A DNA stretch of 64,000 nt from Alteriqipengyuania_B sp035481675 (GTDB taxonomy: Bacteria > Pseudomonadota > Alphaproteobacteria > Sphingomonadales > Sphingomonadaceae). The position numbers and the translations under genes were made by a program. The DNA is taken from positions 124,001-188,000 of the forward strand of contig NZ_JAYJJW010000001.1 of the NCBI RefSeq assembly GCF_035481675.1. The letters are read 5' to 3'. The notes beneath the pieces are model-generated. The model was given only the letters and a program-made list of their open reading frames with translations. It had not been told where the DNA came from and did no database searches. Shown piece by piece: positions 9,263 to 17,214 of the stretch. The stretch's first letter is position 1. Each line of letters opens with the position of its first letter.

Positions 9263-10141
9263 ATGCGCAGTGGCGTGATCGCGAAAAAGGTTGGAATGAC
9301 CCGCCTGTTCCAGGAGGATGGCCGTCACGTGCCCGTGACCGTCATGTCGCTGGAAAACTGCCAGGTCGTTTCCCACCGCACCGCCGACCGGGATGGCTAT
9401 TTCGCCGTCCAGCTGGGCGCCGGTGAAGCGAAGCAGAAGAATGTCAACAAGCCGCAGCGCGAACAGTTCGCCAAGGCTGAAGTCGGCCTGAAGAAGAAGG
9501 TCGCCGAATTCCGTGTCGAGAACGAGGAAGGCCTCCTTCCCGTCGGCGCGCGGATCAGCGCGGACCACTTCGTCGCCGGCCAGAAGGTCGACATCACCGG
9601 CCACACGCAGGGCAAGGGCTTTGCGGGCGCCATGAAGCGTTGGGGCTTCGGGGGCCTGCGCGCCACCCACGGTGTGTCGATCAGCCACCGTTCGCACGGT
9701 TCGACGGGTAACCGCCAGGATCCGGGCCGCGTCTTCAAGAACAAGAAGATGGCTGGTCACATGGGCGATCGCCAGCGCACGCAGCAGAACCTCGAAGTGG
9801 TTCGCACCGATGCGGAGCGCGGCCTGATCTTCGTGAAGGGCAGCGTTCCCGGCACCAAGAACAGCTGGATGCTCATCCGCGACGCCGTGAAGGTGAAGCA
9901 CGACGACCTGCCGTTCCCGGGCGTGATGTATCGCAACCAGGAAGAATTCGCTTCGGAAGAAGCCGACGCCGGCCTGGTCGAAAGCGCTGCAGCACACGAA
10001 GTGAAGCTGGAAGTCTCCGCCGAACAGCAGGCCAAGCTCCTCGAAGAGCAGGAAGCCGGCGCGGAGAGCGCAGTAACCGAACAGAATGCCGAGGCCGCGC
10101 CGGAAACCGACGTGCCCGACGCTGACAGCAAGGAGTCCTGA
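9263..10141 (+). CDS. rplC: 50S ribosomal protein L3
   Basis: 292 residues, considerably longer than the roughly 210-250 usual for L3. L3 binds early to 23S rRNA and reaches towards the peptidyl transferase centre. The conserved loop region around GSTGNRQDPGRVFKNKKMAG is intact (about 150-170). The excess length is an acidic, low-complexity C-terminal tail (about 245-292, rich in Glu, Ala and Gln). It is preceded by GAGGAG. The next gene starts GTG 2 nt after the stop. Confidence 0.97.
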   Translation: MRSGVIAKKVGMTRLFQEDGRHVPVTVMSLENCQVVSHRTADRDGYFAVQLGAGEAKQKNVNKPQREQFAKAEVGLKKKVAEFRVENEEGLLPVGARISADHFVAGQKVDITGHTQGKGFAGAMKRWGFGGLRATHGVSISHRSHGSTGNRQDPGRVFKNKKMAGHMGDRQRTQQNLEVVRTDAERGLIFVKGSVPGTKNSWMLIRDAVKVKHDDLPFPGVMYRNQEEFASEEADAGLVESAAAHEVKLEVSAEQQAKLLEEQEAGAESAVTEQNAEAAPETDVPDADSKES

Positions 10142-10143
10142 TC

Positions 10144-10779
10144 GTGAAGGTCAAGGTCCAGAAACTCGACGGCAAGGCCGTCTCGGGCAAGGGCGGCGAA
10201 GTCGAACTGAACGACGACGTCTTCGGTGTCGAGCCGCGTGCGGACATCCTGCACCGCGTCGTCACCTGGCAGCTCGAAAACCGCCGTGCCACGGCACGCC
10301 CGACGCGTGAGCGTTCGGACGTCGCGCGTACCGGCAAGAAGTACGGCAAGCAGAAGGGCGGCGGTGTTGCTCGTCACGGCGACCGCAAGGCCCCGATCTT
10401 CATCGGCGGCGGCAAGGCCCATGGCGCGCGCAAGCGCGACTTCGAGCAGTCGCTCAACAAGAAGATCCGCGCGCTCGGCCTCAAGATGGCCCTGTCGAGC
10501 AAGGCGAAGGAAGGTCTCGTGATCGTCGACAGCCTCGATCTCGACGATGCGAAGACGCAGGTCCTGAAAGGTCAGCTGGACAAGGCCGGTTTCGCCGGCA
10601 AGGTCCTCGTGATCGACGGCGAGAGCGTGAACGACAAGTTCGCTCGCGCAGCCGGCAACCTTCCGGGCATCAACGTGATGCCGGCGATGGGTGCCAACGT
10701 CTACGACATCCTGAAGCACGACACGCTGGTCCTCACCACCGACGCGGTCGAAAAGCTGGAGGCGCGTTTCAATGGCTAA
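10144..10779 (+). CDS. rplD: 50S ribosomal protein L4
   Basis: 211 residues beginning with GTG (MKVKVQKLDGKAV). L4 binds domain I of 23S rRNA and lines the peptide exit tunnel. The basic extended loop (RSDVARTGKKYGKQKGGG...RHGDRKAPIFIGGGKAHG, about 58-95) that reaches the tunnel is present. In E. coli L4 represses its own operon. The 3' end overlaps rplW by 8 nt, which suggests translational coupling. Confidence 0.98.
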   Translation: MKVKVQKLDGKAVSGKGGEVELNDDVFGVEPRADILHRVVTWQLENRRATARPTRERSDVARTGKKYGKQKGGGVARHGDRKAPIFIGGGKAHGARKRDFEQSLNKKIRALGLKMALSSKAKEGLVIVDSLDLDDAKTQVLKGQLDKAGFAGKVLVIDGESVNDKFARAAGNLPGINVMPAMGANVYDILKHDTLVLTTDAVEKLEARFNG

Positions 10780-11083
10780 GAAGCAGGAAATCGACGCCCG
10801 TCACTACGACGTGATCGTTGCGCCGCACATCACCGAGAAATCGACGATGGCGTCGGAATTCAACGCGGTCGTGTTCAAGGTCGCAAGCGGCGCTACCAAG
10901 CCGCAGATCAAGGAAGCCGTGGAAGCTATCTACGACACCAAGGTCGCGAACGTGAACACGATCAACGTGAAGGGCAAAACCAAGCGCTGGAAGGGCAAGC
11001 CCTACAAGCGCACCGACGTGAAGAAGGCGATCGTGACGCTGGCCGAAGGCCAGGACGCAATCGACATCACCGGCGGTATCTGA
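10772..11083 (+). CDS. rplW: 50S ribosomal protein L23
   Basis: 103 residues. L23 lies at the tunnel exit and is the docking point for trigger factor and SRP. The conserved PHITEKST and the basic loop GKTKRWKGKPYKRTD are present. Its ATG lies inside the end of rplD. Confidence 0.98.
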   Translation: MAKKQEIDARHYDVIVAPHITEKSTMASEFNAVVFKVASGATKPQIKEAVEAIYDTKVANVNTINVKGKTKRWKGKPYKRTDVKKAIVTLAEGQDAIDITGGI

Positions 11084-11105
11084 GGCCAGGGACAGGACAC
11101 GAACA

Positions 11106-11942
11106 ATGGCACTCAAGAACTATAACCCCACGAGCCCCGCGCGCCGCGGCCTCATCCTGGTCGACAAGACCGGCCTCTGGAAAGGGAAGCCGGAAAAGTC
11201 GCTCACGGAAGGCAAGCGCAAGACGGGCGGCCGCAACAACAAGGGTCACGTCACTTCGCGCGGGATCGGCGGCGGTCACAAGCAGAAGTACCGCTTTGTC
11301 GACTTCAAGCGTCGCAAGTGGGACGTGGAAGGCACCGTGGAGCGGATCGAATACGATCCCAACCGCACCGCCTTCATCGCACTGGTCAAGTATGACGACG
11401 GCGAGCTTGCCTACATCATCGCCCCGCAGCGCGTTGCTGCAGGCGACAAGGTGATCGCAGGCGAGAAGACCGACGTTAAGCCGGGCAACGCGATGCTGCT
11501 CAGCCAGATGCCGGTCGGCACCATCTGCCACAACGTGGAGATGAAGCCGGGCAAGGGCGGCCAGATCGCCCGTTCGGCAGGCGCTTACGTCCAGCTCGTC
11601 GGTCGTGACCGCGGCATGGTCATCGTTCGCCTGAACTCGGGCGAGCAGCGCTACATCCGCGGCGAATGCATGGGTACGGTTGGCGCGGTCTCGAACCCCG
11701 ACAACCAGAACCAGAACTTCGGCAAGGCCGGTCGCACCCGCCACAAGGGCAAGCGTCCGCTGACGCGCGGCGTCGCCAAGAACCCGGTCGATCACCCGCA
11801 CGGTGGTGGTGAAGGCCGCACCAGCGGCGGCCGTCACCCGGTTACCCCGTGGGGCAAGCCGACCAAGGGCGCACGCACCCGCAACAACAAGCAGACGGAC
11901 AAGATGATCATCCGTTCGCGCCACGCCAAGAAGAAGAGGTAA
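11106..11942 (+). CDS. rplB: 50S ribosomal protein L2
   Basis: 278 residues, standard length. L2 is among the most conserved 50S proteins and is needed for subunit association and peptidyl transfer. The signature HPHGGGEGRTSGG, containing the conserved functional histidine, is at about residues 228-241. It sits in the S10 operon between rplW and rpsS with short spacers. Confidence 0.99.
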   Translation: MALKNYNPTSPARRGLILVDKTGLWKGKPEKSLTEGKRKTGGRNNKGHVTSRGIGGGHKQKYRFVDFKRRKWDVEGTVERIEYDPNRTAFIALVKYDDGELAYIIAPQRVAAGDKVIAGEKTDVKPGNAMLLSQMPVGTICHNVEMKPGKGGQIARSAGAYVQLVGRDRGMVIVRLNSGEQRYIRGECMGTVGAVSNPDNQNQNFGKAGRTRHKGKRPLTRGVAKNPVDHPHGGGEGRTSGGRHPVTPWGKPTKGARTRNNKQTDKMIIRSRHAKKKR

Positions 11943-11948
11943 GGGCAC

Positions 11949-12224
11949 ATGGCACGTTCCGTTTGGAAGGGTCCGTTCGTCGAACTCAGCCTTCTCAAGA
12001 AGGCGGAAGACGCGCAGGACCAGAGCAATGCGAAGCCGATCAAGACCTGGTCGCGTCGCAGCACGATCCTGCCGCAATTCGTCGGCCTGACGTTCAACGT
12101 CTACAATGGCCACAAGTTCATTCCGGTGTCCGTCAACGAGGACATGGTCGGCCACAAGCTCGGTGAATTCGCGCCCACGCGCACCTTCCCGGGTCACGCC
12201 GCCGACAAGAAGGGCAAGCGCTGA
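11949..12224 (+). CDS. rpsS: 30S ribosomal protein S19
   Basis: 91 residues. S19 forms a complex with S13 in the 30S head near the A-site tRNA. Conserved RSVWKGPFV at the start and GHKLGEFAPTRTFPGH near the C-terminus. Its TGA overlaps the rplV ATG by one base (TGATG). Confidence 0.98.
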   Translation: MARSVWKGPFVELSLLKKAEDAQDQSNAKPIKTWSRRSTILPQFVGLTFNVYNGHKFIPVSVNEDMVGHKLGEFAPTRTFPGHAADKKGKR

Positions 12225-12601
12225 TGAGCAAGCAGAAAGCTCCCCGCCGCGTCGCCGATAACGAGGCGCTGTCGGTCGGCACCACCATCCGTGGTTCCGC
12301 CCAGAAGCTGAACCTCGTTGCCGAGCTCATCCGCGGCAAGAAGGTCGAAGATGCGATGAACATCCTCGCCTTTTCGAAGCGTGCGATGGCGCGTGACGCC
12401 AGCAAGGTGCTGGCCAGCGCGATCGCCAACGCGGAAAACAACCACGACCTGGACGTCGACGCCCTCATCGTCGCCGAAGCCAGCGTCGGCAAATCGGTCA
12501 CCATGAAGCGTTTCCATACGCGTGGCCGCGGCAAGAGCACCCGCATCCTGAAGCCGTTCAGCCGGCTGCGGATCGTCGTGCGCGAAGTGGAAGAGGCGTA
12601 A
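12224..12601 (+). CDS. rplV: 50S ribosomal protein L22
   Basis: 125 residues. L22 spans the exit tunnel wall through a long beta-hairpin, seen here as KRFHTRGRGKSTRILKPFSRL (about 94-114). The hairpin tip is where macrolide resistance deletions occur in other bacteria; nothing unusual is seen. It is coupled to rpsS by a 1-nt overlap. Confidence 0.98.
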   Translation: MSKQKAPRRVADNEALSVGTTIRGSAQKLNLVAELIRGKKVEDAMNILAFSKRAMARDASKVLASAIANAENNHDLDVDALIVAEASVGKSVTMKRFHTRGRGKSTRILKPFSRLRIVVREVEEA

Positions 12602-12602
12602 G

Positions 12603-13298
12603 ATGGGCCAGAAGAGCAATCCGATCGGTCTGCGCCTGCAGATCAACCGTACCTGGGACAGCCGGTGGTATGCCGAAGGTGCTGACTATGCGCAGCAGCT
12701 GAAGGAAGACATCGAGATCCGCAAGTACATCGTCGACACGCTGCCGCAGGCCGCGATTTCGAAGGTGGTGATCGAACGTCCGGCCAAGCTGTGCCGCATC
12801 TCGATCTACGCGGCTCGTCCGGGTGTGATCATCGGCAAGAAGGGCGCGGACATCGAAAAGCTGCGCTCCAAGCTCGCCGGCATGACCAGCAGCGAAGTGA
12901 AGCTGAACATCGTCGAGATCCGCAAGCCGGAAATCGACGCCAAGCTCGTCGCCCAGGGCATTGCCGACCAGCTTATCCGCCGTGTCGCCTTCCGCCGTGC
13001 GATGAAGCGCGCCATGCAGTCGGCCATGCGCCTTGGTGCCGAAGGCATCAAGATCGTGTGCGGCGGCCGTCTCGGCGGCGCGGAAATCGCCCGTGTCGAA
13101 CAGTATCGCGAAGGCCGTGTGCCGCTGCACACGCTGCGCGCCAACATCGACTATGCCGAAGCCGAGGCGCTGACCGCCTATGGCATCATCGGCATCAAGG
13201 TGTGGGTCTTCAAGGGCGAGATCCTCGGCCACGACCCGATGGCGCAGGATCGCCTGATGATGGAAGCACAGACGTCCGGCGTCAGGCCGGCTCGTTGA
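12603..13298 (+). CDS. rpsC: 30S ribosomal protein S3
   Basis: 231 residues. S3 guards the mRNA entry site with helicase activity together with S4 and S5. The KH domain GxxG loop is visible as GVIIGKKGADIEKL (about 75-90), and the C-terminal domain contains VCGGRLGGAEIAR. The ATG follows the rplV stop by 1 nt. Confidence 0.99.
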   Translation: MGQKSNPIGLRLQINRTWDSRWYAEGADYAQQLKEDIEIRKYIVDTLPQAAISKVVIERPAKLCRISIYAARPGVIIGKKGADIEKLRSKLAGMTSSEVKLNIVEIRKPEIDAKLVAQGIADQLIRRVAFRRAMKRAMQSAMRLGAEGIKIVCGGRLGGAEIARVEQYREGRVPLHTLRANIDYAEAEALTAYGIIGIKVWVFKGEILGHDPMAQDRLMMEAQTSGVRPAR

Positions 13299-13309
13299 GG
13301 TAAAGAACC

Positions 13310-13741
13310 ATGCTGCAACCGAAAAAACACAAGTTCCGCAAGGCCTTCAAGGGCAAGATCCATGGCAACGCCAAGGGCGGTACGGACCTGAACTTCGGGT
13401 CCTATGGCCTGAAAGCGATGGAGCCGGAACGCATCACCGCACGCCAGATCGAAGCTGCGCGTCGTGCGATCACCCGCCACATCAAGCGCCAGGGCCGTCT
13501 CTGGATCCGCGTCTTCCCGGACGTGCCGGTTTCGAAGAAGCCTGCCGAAGTCCGTCAGGGTAAGGGCAAGGGTTCGGTCGAATACTGGGCCGCGCGCGTG
13601 AAGCCGGGCCGCATCCTGTTCGAACTCGACGGCGTTGCCGGCCCGCTGGCCGCCGAAGCCTTCAGCCGCGCTGCGATGAAGCTGCCGATCAAGACCAAGG
13701 TCGTGGCCCGCCTCGGCGACACGAGCCACCTGGAGGGCTGA
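13310..13741 (+). CDS. rplP: 50S ribosomal protein L16
   Basis: 143 residues. L16 organises the A-site region of the 50S subunit. Conserved features: KHKFRKAFKGKIHGNAKGG at the start, ARQIEAARRAITRH, and WIRVFPDVPVSKKPAEVRQG. It lies in the usual place between rpsC and rpmC. Confidence 0.99.
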   Translation: MLQPKKHKFRKAFKGKIHGNAKGGTDLNFGSYGLKAMEPERITARQIEAARRAITRHIKRQGRLWIRVFPDVPVSKKPAEVRQGKGKGSVEYWAARVKPGRILFELDGVAGPLAAEAFSRAAMKLPIKTKVVARLGDTSHLEG

Positions 13742-13743
13742 TC

Positions 13744-13947
13744 ATGAGCAAGATTGAAGACCTGCGGACCAAGTCCGACGACCAGCTCGTGGAAGAGCTG
13801 ACCGAGCTGAAGCGCGAGCAGTACAACCTGCGCTTCCAGGCTGCGACCAACCAGCTGGAGCGTCCCGCACGCATCCAGGAAGTGCGCCGCCAGATCGCCC
13901 GCATCAAGACGCTGCAGACCGAACGGTCCGCAGCCGCCAAGGCTTAA
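13744..13947 (+). CDS. rpmC: 50S ribosomal protein L29
   Basis: 67 residues, two helices. L29 sits at the tunnel exit near L23 and contributes to chaperone docking. The core LTELKREQYNLRFQAATNQL and VRRQIARIKT are typical. It starts 2 nt after rplP stops. Confidence 0.97.
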   Translation: MSKIEDLRTKSDDQLVEELTELKREQYNLRFQAATNQLERPARIQEVRRQIARIKTLQTERSAAAKA

Positions 13948-13957
13948 GGAGCAACCG

Positions 13958-14257
13958 ATGCCGAAACGTATTCTCATCGGAACGGTCACCTCCGACAAGA
14001 CGGACAAGACCGTGACCGTGCTGGTGGAGCGCAAGGTCAAGCACCCGCTCTACGGCAAGATCATCCGTCGTTCCAAGAAGTACCACGCCCACGACGAAGC
14101 CAACGAATACGGCCTCGGCGATGTGGTCCGGATCGAGGAGACCAAGCCGATCTCCAAGACCAAGAGCTGGATCGTGAAGGATCGCGTGACCGCCGGCGGA
14201 ACGCAGGCAGTCGAAGCCGATCTCGAAGTCGAGGCGGCCAACAACGAAATCGGCTGA
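13958..14257 (+). CDS. rpsQ: 30S ribosomal protein S17
   Basis: 99 residues, about 15 longer than E. coli S17; the extra part is an acidic C-terminal tail (from about residue 84). S17 is a primary 16S rRNA binding protein with an OB fold. Conserved GTVTSDKTDKTVTV and KKYHAHDEANEYGLGDVVRI are present. Confidence 0.97.
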   Translation: MPKRILIGTVTSDKTDKTVTVLVERKVKHPLYGKIIRRSKKYHAHDEANEYGLGDVVRIEETKPISKTKSWIVKDRVTAGGTQAVEADLEVEAANNEIG

Positions 14258-14331
14258 TCGCCCCGGCGATCGGCAACCCCGCAAGGAACTGCCGGACTGG
14301 TTCCGGCAAGCCATGAGAAGGAACCGGATCA

Positions 14332-14700
14332 ATGATCCAAATGCAATCCAATCTCGACGTCGCGGACAACAGCGGCGCAAAGCGCGTCCAGTGCATCAAG
14401 GTACTGGGCGGGTCGAAGCGCCGCACCGCAAGCGTCGGGGACGTGATCGTCGTCTCCGTGAAGGAGGCACAGCCGCGTGCCAAGGTCAAGAAGGGCGACG
14501 TTCACCGCGCGGTGATCGTGCGCACGAAGAAGGACGTCCGTCGCCCCGACGGCAGCGTCATTCGCTTCGACAGCAATGCCGCGGTCCTCGTCAACAAGAG
14601 CGAAGAGCCGATCGGCACCCGTATCTTCGGCCCGGTGGTGCGCGAACTGCGCGGCCGCGGCTTCATGAAGATCATCAGCCTGGCTCCGGAGGTGCTGTAA
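14332..14700 (+). CDS. rplN: 50S ribosomal protein L14
   Basis: 122 residues, standard. L14 forms part of the inter-subunit bridge and the translational GTPase site. The start IQMQSNLDVADNSGAKRVQC and the motif GTRIFGPVVREL are conserved. The 74-nt spacer from rpsQ holds a 6-bp stem (14290-14295 with 14303-14308). The stop overlaps the rplX start by one base. Confidence 0.99.
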   Translation: MIQMQSNLDVADNSGAKRVQCIKVLGGSKRRTASVGDVIVVSVKEAQPRAKVKKGDVHRAVIVRTKKDVRRPDGSVIRFDSNAAVLVNKSEEPIGTRIFGPVVRELRGRGFMKIISLAPEVL

Positions 14701-15020
14701 TGGCGACCGCAAAGATCAAGAAGGGTGACACCGTCGTGGTTCTGTCTGGCAAGGACAAGGGCCAGACCGGCACCGTCATGCAGGTTTTCCCGAAGGACGC
14801 GAAGGTCCTGGTGGAAGGCGTCAACGTGATGACCCGTCACCGCAAGCCCACCCAGGCGAACCCGCAGGGCGGCATCGACCGCACGCCGGCGCCGATGCAC
14901 ATCGCCAAGGTCGCGATTGTCGATCCCAAGGACGGCAAGGCCACCCGCGTGCGCATCGAAGAGCGCGACGGCAAGAAGGTTCGCGTCGCAGTCAAGTCCG
15001 GGGAGACCATCGATGGCTGA
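14700..15020 (+). CDS. rplX: 50S ribosomal protein L24
   Basis: 106 residues from ATG 14700 (TAATG overlap with rplN). L24 is an assembly initiator of the 50S subunit. The KOW motif KKGDTVVVLSGKDKGQTG (about 7-24) is intact, as is VEGVNVMTRHRKPTQ. Its last 8 nt overlap rplE. Confidence 0.98.
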   Translation: MATAKIKKGDTVVVLSGKDKGQTGTVMQVFPKDAKVLVEGVNVMTRHRKPTQANPQGGIDRTPAPMHIAKVAIVDPKDGKATRVRIEERDGKKVRVAVKSGETIDG

Positions 15021-15591
15021 TTATACCCCCCGCATGAAGCAGCGCTACGACGACCAGATCGTCAAGGCGATGACCGAGAAGTTCGGTTACAAGAACGCCC
15101 TCGAAGTGCCGAAGATCGAGAAGATAACGCTCAACATGGGCGTCGGCGAGGCGAGCCAGGACAAGAAGAAGGTCCAGACCGCTGCCGAGGAAATGGAACT
15201 GATCGCCGGCCAGAAGCCGGTCATCACCAAGGCCAAGAAGTCGATCGCCCAGTTCAAGCTGCGCGAAGGCATGCCGATCGGTTGCAAGGTCACCCTGCGC
15301 CGTGAACGCATGTATGAATTCCTCGACCGCCTGGTCACCATCGCGATGCCCCGCATCCGCGACTTCCGCGGGGTCAACCCGAAGTCGTTCGACGGTCGCG
15401 GCAACTATGCGATGGGCCTGAAGGAGCAGATCGTCTTCCCCGAAATCTCGTACGACAAGATCGACGTGGTCCGGGGCATGGACATCATCGTCACCACCAC
15501 GGCGAAGACCGACGACGAAGCGCGCGAACTGCTGCGCCTGTTCGGTTTCCCGTTCCCGGCTGAAGAGTCGGCAGAGAAAGAAGCGGCCTGA
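15013..15591 (+). CDS. rplE: 50S ribosomal protein L5
   Basis: 192 residues from ATG 15013 (MADYTPRMKQRY). L5 binds 5S rRNA and contacts the P-site tRNA. Conserved VPKIEKITLNMGVGEA, KAKKSIAQFKLREG and the C-terminal LLRLFGFPF are present. The start overlaps the end of rplX, implying coupled translation. Confidence 0.98.
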   Translation: MADYTPRMKQRYDDQIVKAMTEKFGYKNALEVPKIEKITLNMGVGEASQDKKKVQTAAEEMELIAGQKPVITKAKKSIAQFKLREGMPIGCKVTLRRERMYEFLDRLVTIAMPRIRDFRGVNPKSFDGRGNYAMGLKEQIVFPEISYDKIDVVRGMDIIVTTTAKTDDEARELLRLFGFPFPAEESAEKEAA

Positions 15592-15620
15592 GGGCCGAAA
15601 AGGAAGAGAGCTTAAGTCCA

Positions 15621-15926
15621 ATGGCGAAACTGAGTTCCATCAACAAGAACGAGCGGCGCAAGAAGCTCGTCAAGAAGTATGCGGCGAAATATGCCAAGCT
15701 GAAGGCGATCGCGGACGACACGTCGGCCGACGAGACCGAGCGGCTGATGGCGCGCCTCAAGATGGCGGAAGTGCCGCGTAACGGGAATCCCACCCGCGTG
15801 CGCAACCGCTGCACCACCACCGGCCGCCCGCGCGGCTATTACCGCAAGTTCGGGCTCAACCGCATCGAACTGCGCAATCTTGGCAACAAGGGCATGATCC
15901 CTGGCTTGACCAAGTCGAGCTGGTGA
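15621..15926 (+). CDS. rpsN: 30S ribosomal protein S14 (long, zinc-independent type)
   Basis: 101 residues. This is the long form lacking the CxxC zinc ribbon: only one Cys (RNRCTTTGRPRG) lies in the region where zinc-type S14 has four. S14 is part of the 30S head. The C-terminal FGLNRIELRNLGNKGMIPG is typical. It sits between rplE and rpsH in the spc operon. Confidence 0.98.
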   Translation: MAKLSSINKNERRKKLVKKYAAKYAKLKAIADDTSADETERLMARLKMAEVPRNGNPTRVRNRCTTTGRPRGYYRKFGLNRIELRNLGNKGMIPGLTKSSW

Positions 15927-15937
15927 GGAGCTGACAC

Positions 15938-16333
15938 ATGGCTATGACCGATCCTCTGGGTGACATGCTCACCCGCATCCGCAACGGCCAGCAGGCGAAG
16001 AAGGACAGCGTCCTTTCGCCCGCGTCCAAGCTGCGTGCGAACGTCCTCGAAGTGCTCCAGCGCGAAGGCTACATCCGTGGCTACAGCGACGACGCTTCGG
16101 GCAAGCACCCGCAGCTGCGGATCGAACTGAAGTATTTCGAAGGCGAACCGGCGATCAAGCACATCGCCCGCGTCTCCAAGCCCGGCCGCCGCGTCTACTC
16201 GGGTTCCAAGGAACTGCCGACGATCCGCAACGGCCTCGGCATCACCATCGTATCGACGCCGCGCGGCGTGCTTTCGGACAACGAAGCGCGCAACGACAAC
16301 GTCGGCGGCGAAGTGCTGGCGGAGGTGTTCTGA
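15938..16333 (+). CDS. rpsH: 30S ribosomal protein S8
   Basis: 131 residues. S8 is a primary binder of 16S rRNA and, in E. coli, the translational repressor of the spc operon. Conserved DPLGDMLTRIRNGQ, IKHIARVSKPGRRVY and GLGITIVSTPRGVLSD are present. The TGA overlaps the rplF ATG (TGATG). Confidence 0.98.
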   Translation: MAMTDPLGDMLTRIRNGQQAKKDSVLSPASKLRANVLEVLQREGYIRGYSDDASGKHPQLRIELKYFEGEPAIKHIARVSKPGRRVYSGSKELPTIRNGLGITIVSTPRGVLSDNEARNDNVGGEVLAEVF

Positions 16334-16866
16334 TGAGCCGCATCGGTAAACGTCCGGTGGCCATCCCCAACGGGGTGACCGCCAATATCGAAGGCGACAC
16401 GCTGAGCGTGAAGGGCCCCAAGGGCACTCTCACCATGGGTCTTTCGGACCTCGTCGAGTACAAGCTGGACGACGGCGAGATCTCGGTGAAGCCGGCCAAC
16501 GACACGCGCGCCGCACGCAACCACTGGGGCATGCAGCGCACGCTGGTGAACAACCTCGTCGAAGGCGTGACCGAAGGGTTCACGAAGGTCCTCGAGATCT
16601 CGGGCGTTGGCTATCGTGCCGCGGTAAAGGGCAAGACCCTGAACCTGCAGCTCGGCTACAGCCACGACGTCGACATCGACATCCCCGAAGGGATCGAGAT
16701 CAAGACGCCGGACCAGACCACCGTTGAGATCAGCGGGATCGACAAGCAGAAGGTCGGCCAGGTCGCCGCAGAAATCCGCCGCTGGCGCAAGCCCGAGCCG
16801 TACAAGGGCAAGGGCATCAAGTACCGCGGCGAATACATCTTCCGCAAGGAAGGGAAGAAGAAGTAA
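16333..16866 (+). CDS. rplF: 50S ribosomal protein L6
   Basis: 177 residues, two similar alpha/beta domains. L6 lies near the GTPase centre and the sarcin-ricin loop. Motifs: SRIGKRPVAIPNGV at the start, VEGVTEGF, and KPEPYKGKGIKYRGE near the C-terminus. It is coupled to rpsH by a 1-nt overlap and is followed by rplR after 1 nt. Confidence 0.98.
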   Translation: MSRIGKRPVAIPNGVTANIEGDTLSVKGPKGTLTMGLSDLVEYKLDDGEISVKPANDTRAARNHWGMQRTLVNNLVEGVTEGFTKVLEISGVGYRAAVKGKTLNLQLGYSHDVDIDIPEGIEIKTPDQTTVEISGIDKQKVGQVAAEIRRWRKPEPYKGKGIKYRGEYIFRKEGKKK

Positions 16867-16867
16867 G

Positions 16868-17212
16868 ATGGCAAAGCTTTCTCTTTTTGAACGCCGCCGC
16901 CGCCGTGTGCGCAGCGCCCTGCGCGCCCGTGGCAGCCAGCGTCCGCGCCTGTCGGTGCACCGCACCGGCCAGCACATCTACGCCCAGGTCATCGACGATG
17001 CGGAAGGCAAGACCGTTGCCGCCGCATCCACGCTCGGCGCCAAGTCGTCGGGTGCGAACGTCGATGCCGCCGCGCAGGTCGGCAAGGACATCGCCGCCGC
17101 CGCCAAGAAGGCCGGCGTCACCTCCGTCGTGTTCGATCGCGGCGGCTTCCTGTTCCACGGCCGTGTGAAAGCACTGGCCGACGCCGCCCGCGAAGGCGGG
17201 CTGGAGTTCTGA
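16868..17212 (+). CDS. rplR: 50S ribosomal protein L18
   Basis: 114 residues from ATG 16868 (MAKLSLFERR). L18 mediates attachment of 5S rRNA to the 50S subunit. The basic N-terminus RRRRRVRSALRARG and the C-terminal FDRGGFLFHGRVKALADAAREGGL are typical. The next gene starts 2 nt downstream. Confidence 0.98.
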   Translation: MAKLSLFERRRRRVRSALRARGSQRPRLSVHRTGQHIYAQVIDDAEGKTVAAASTLGAKSSGANVDAAAQVGKDIAAAAKKAGVTSVVFDRGGFLFHGRVKALADAAREGGLEF

Positions 17213-17214
17213 TA

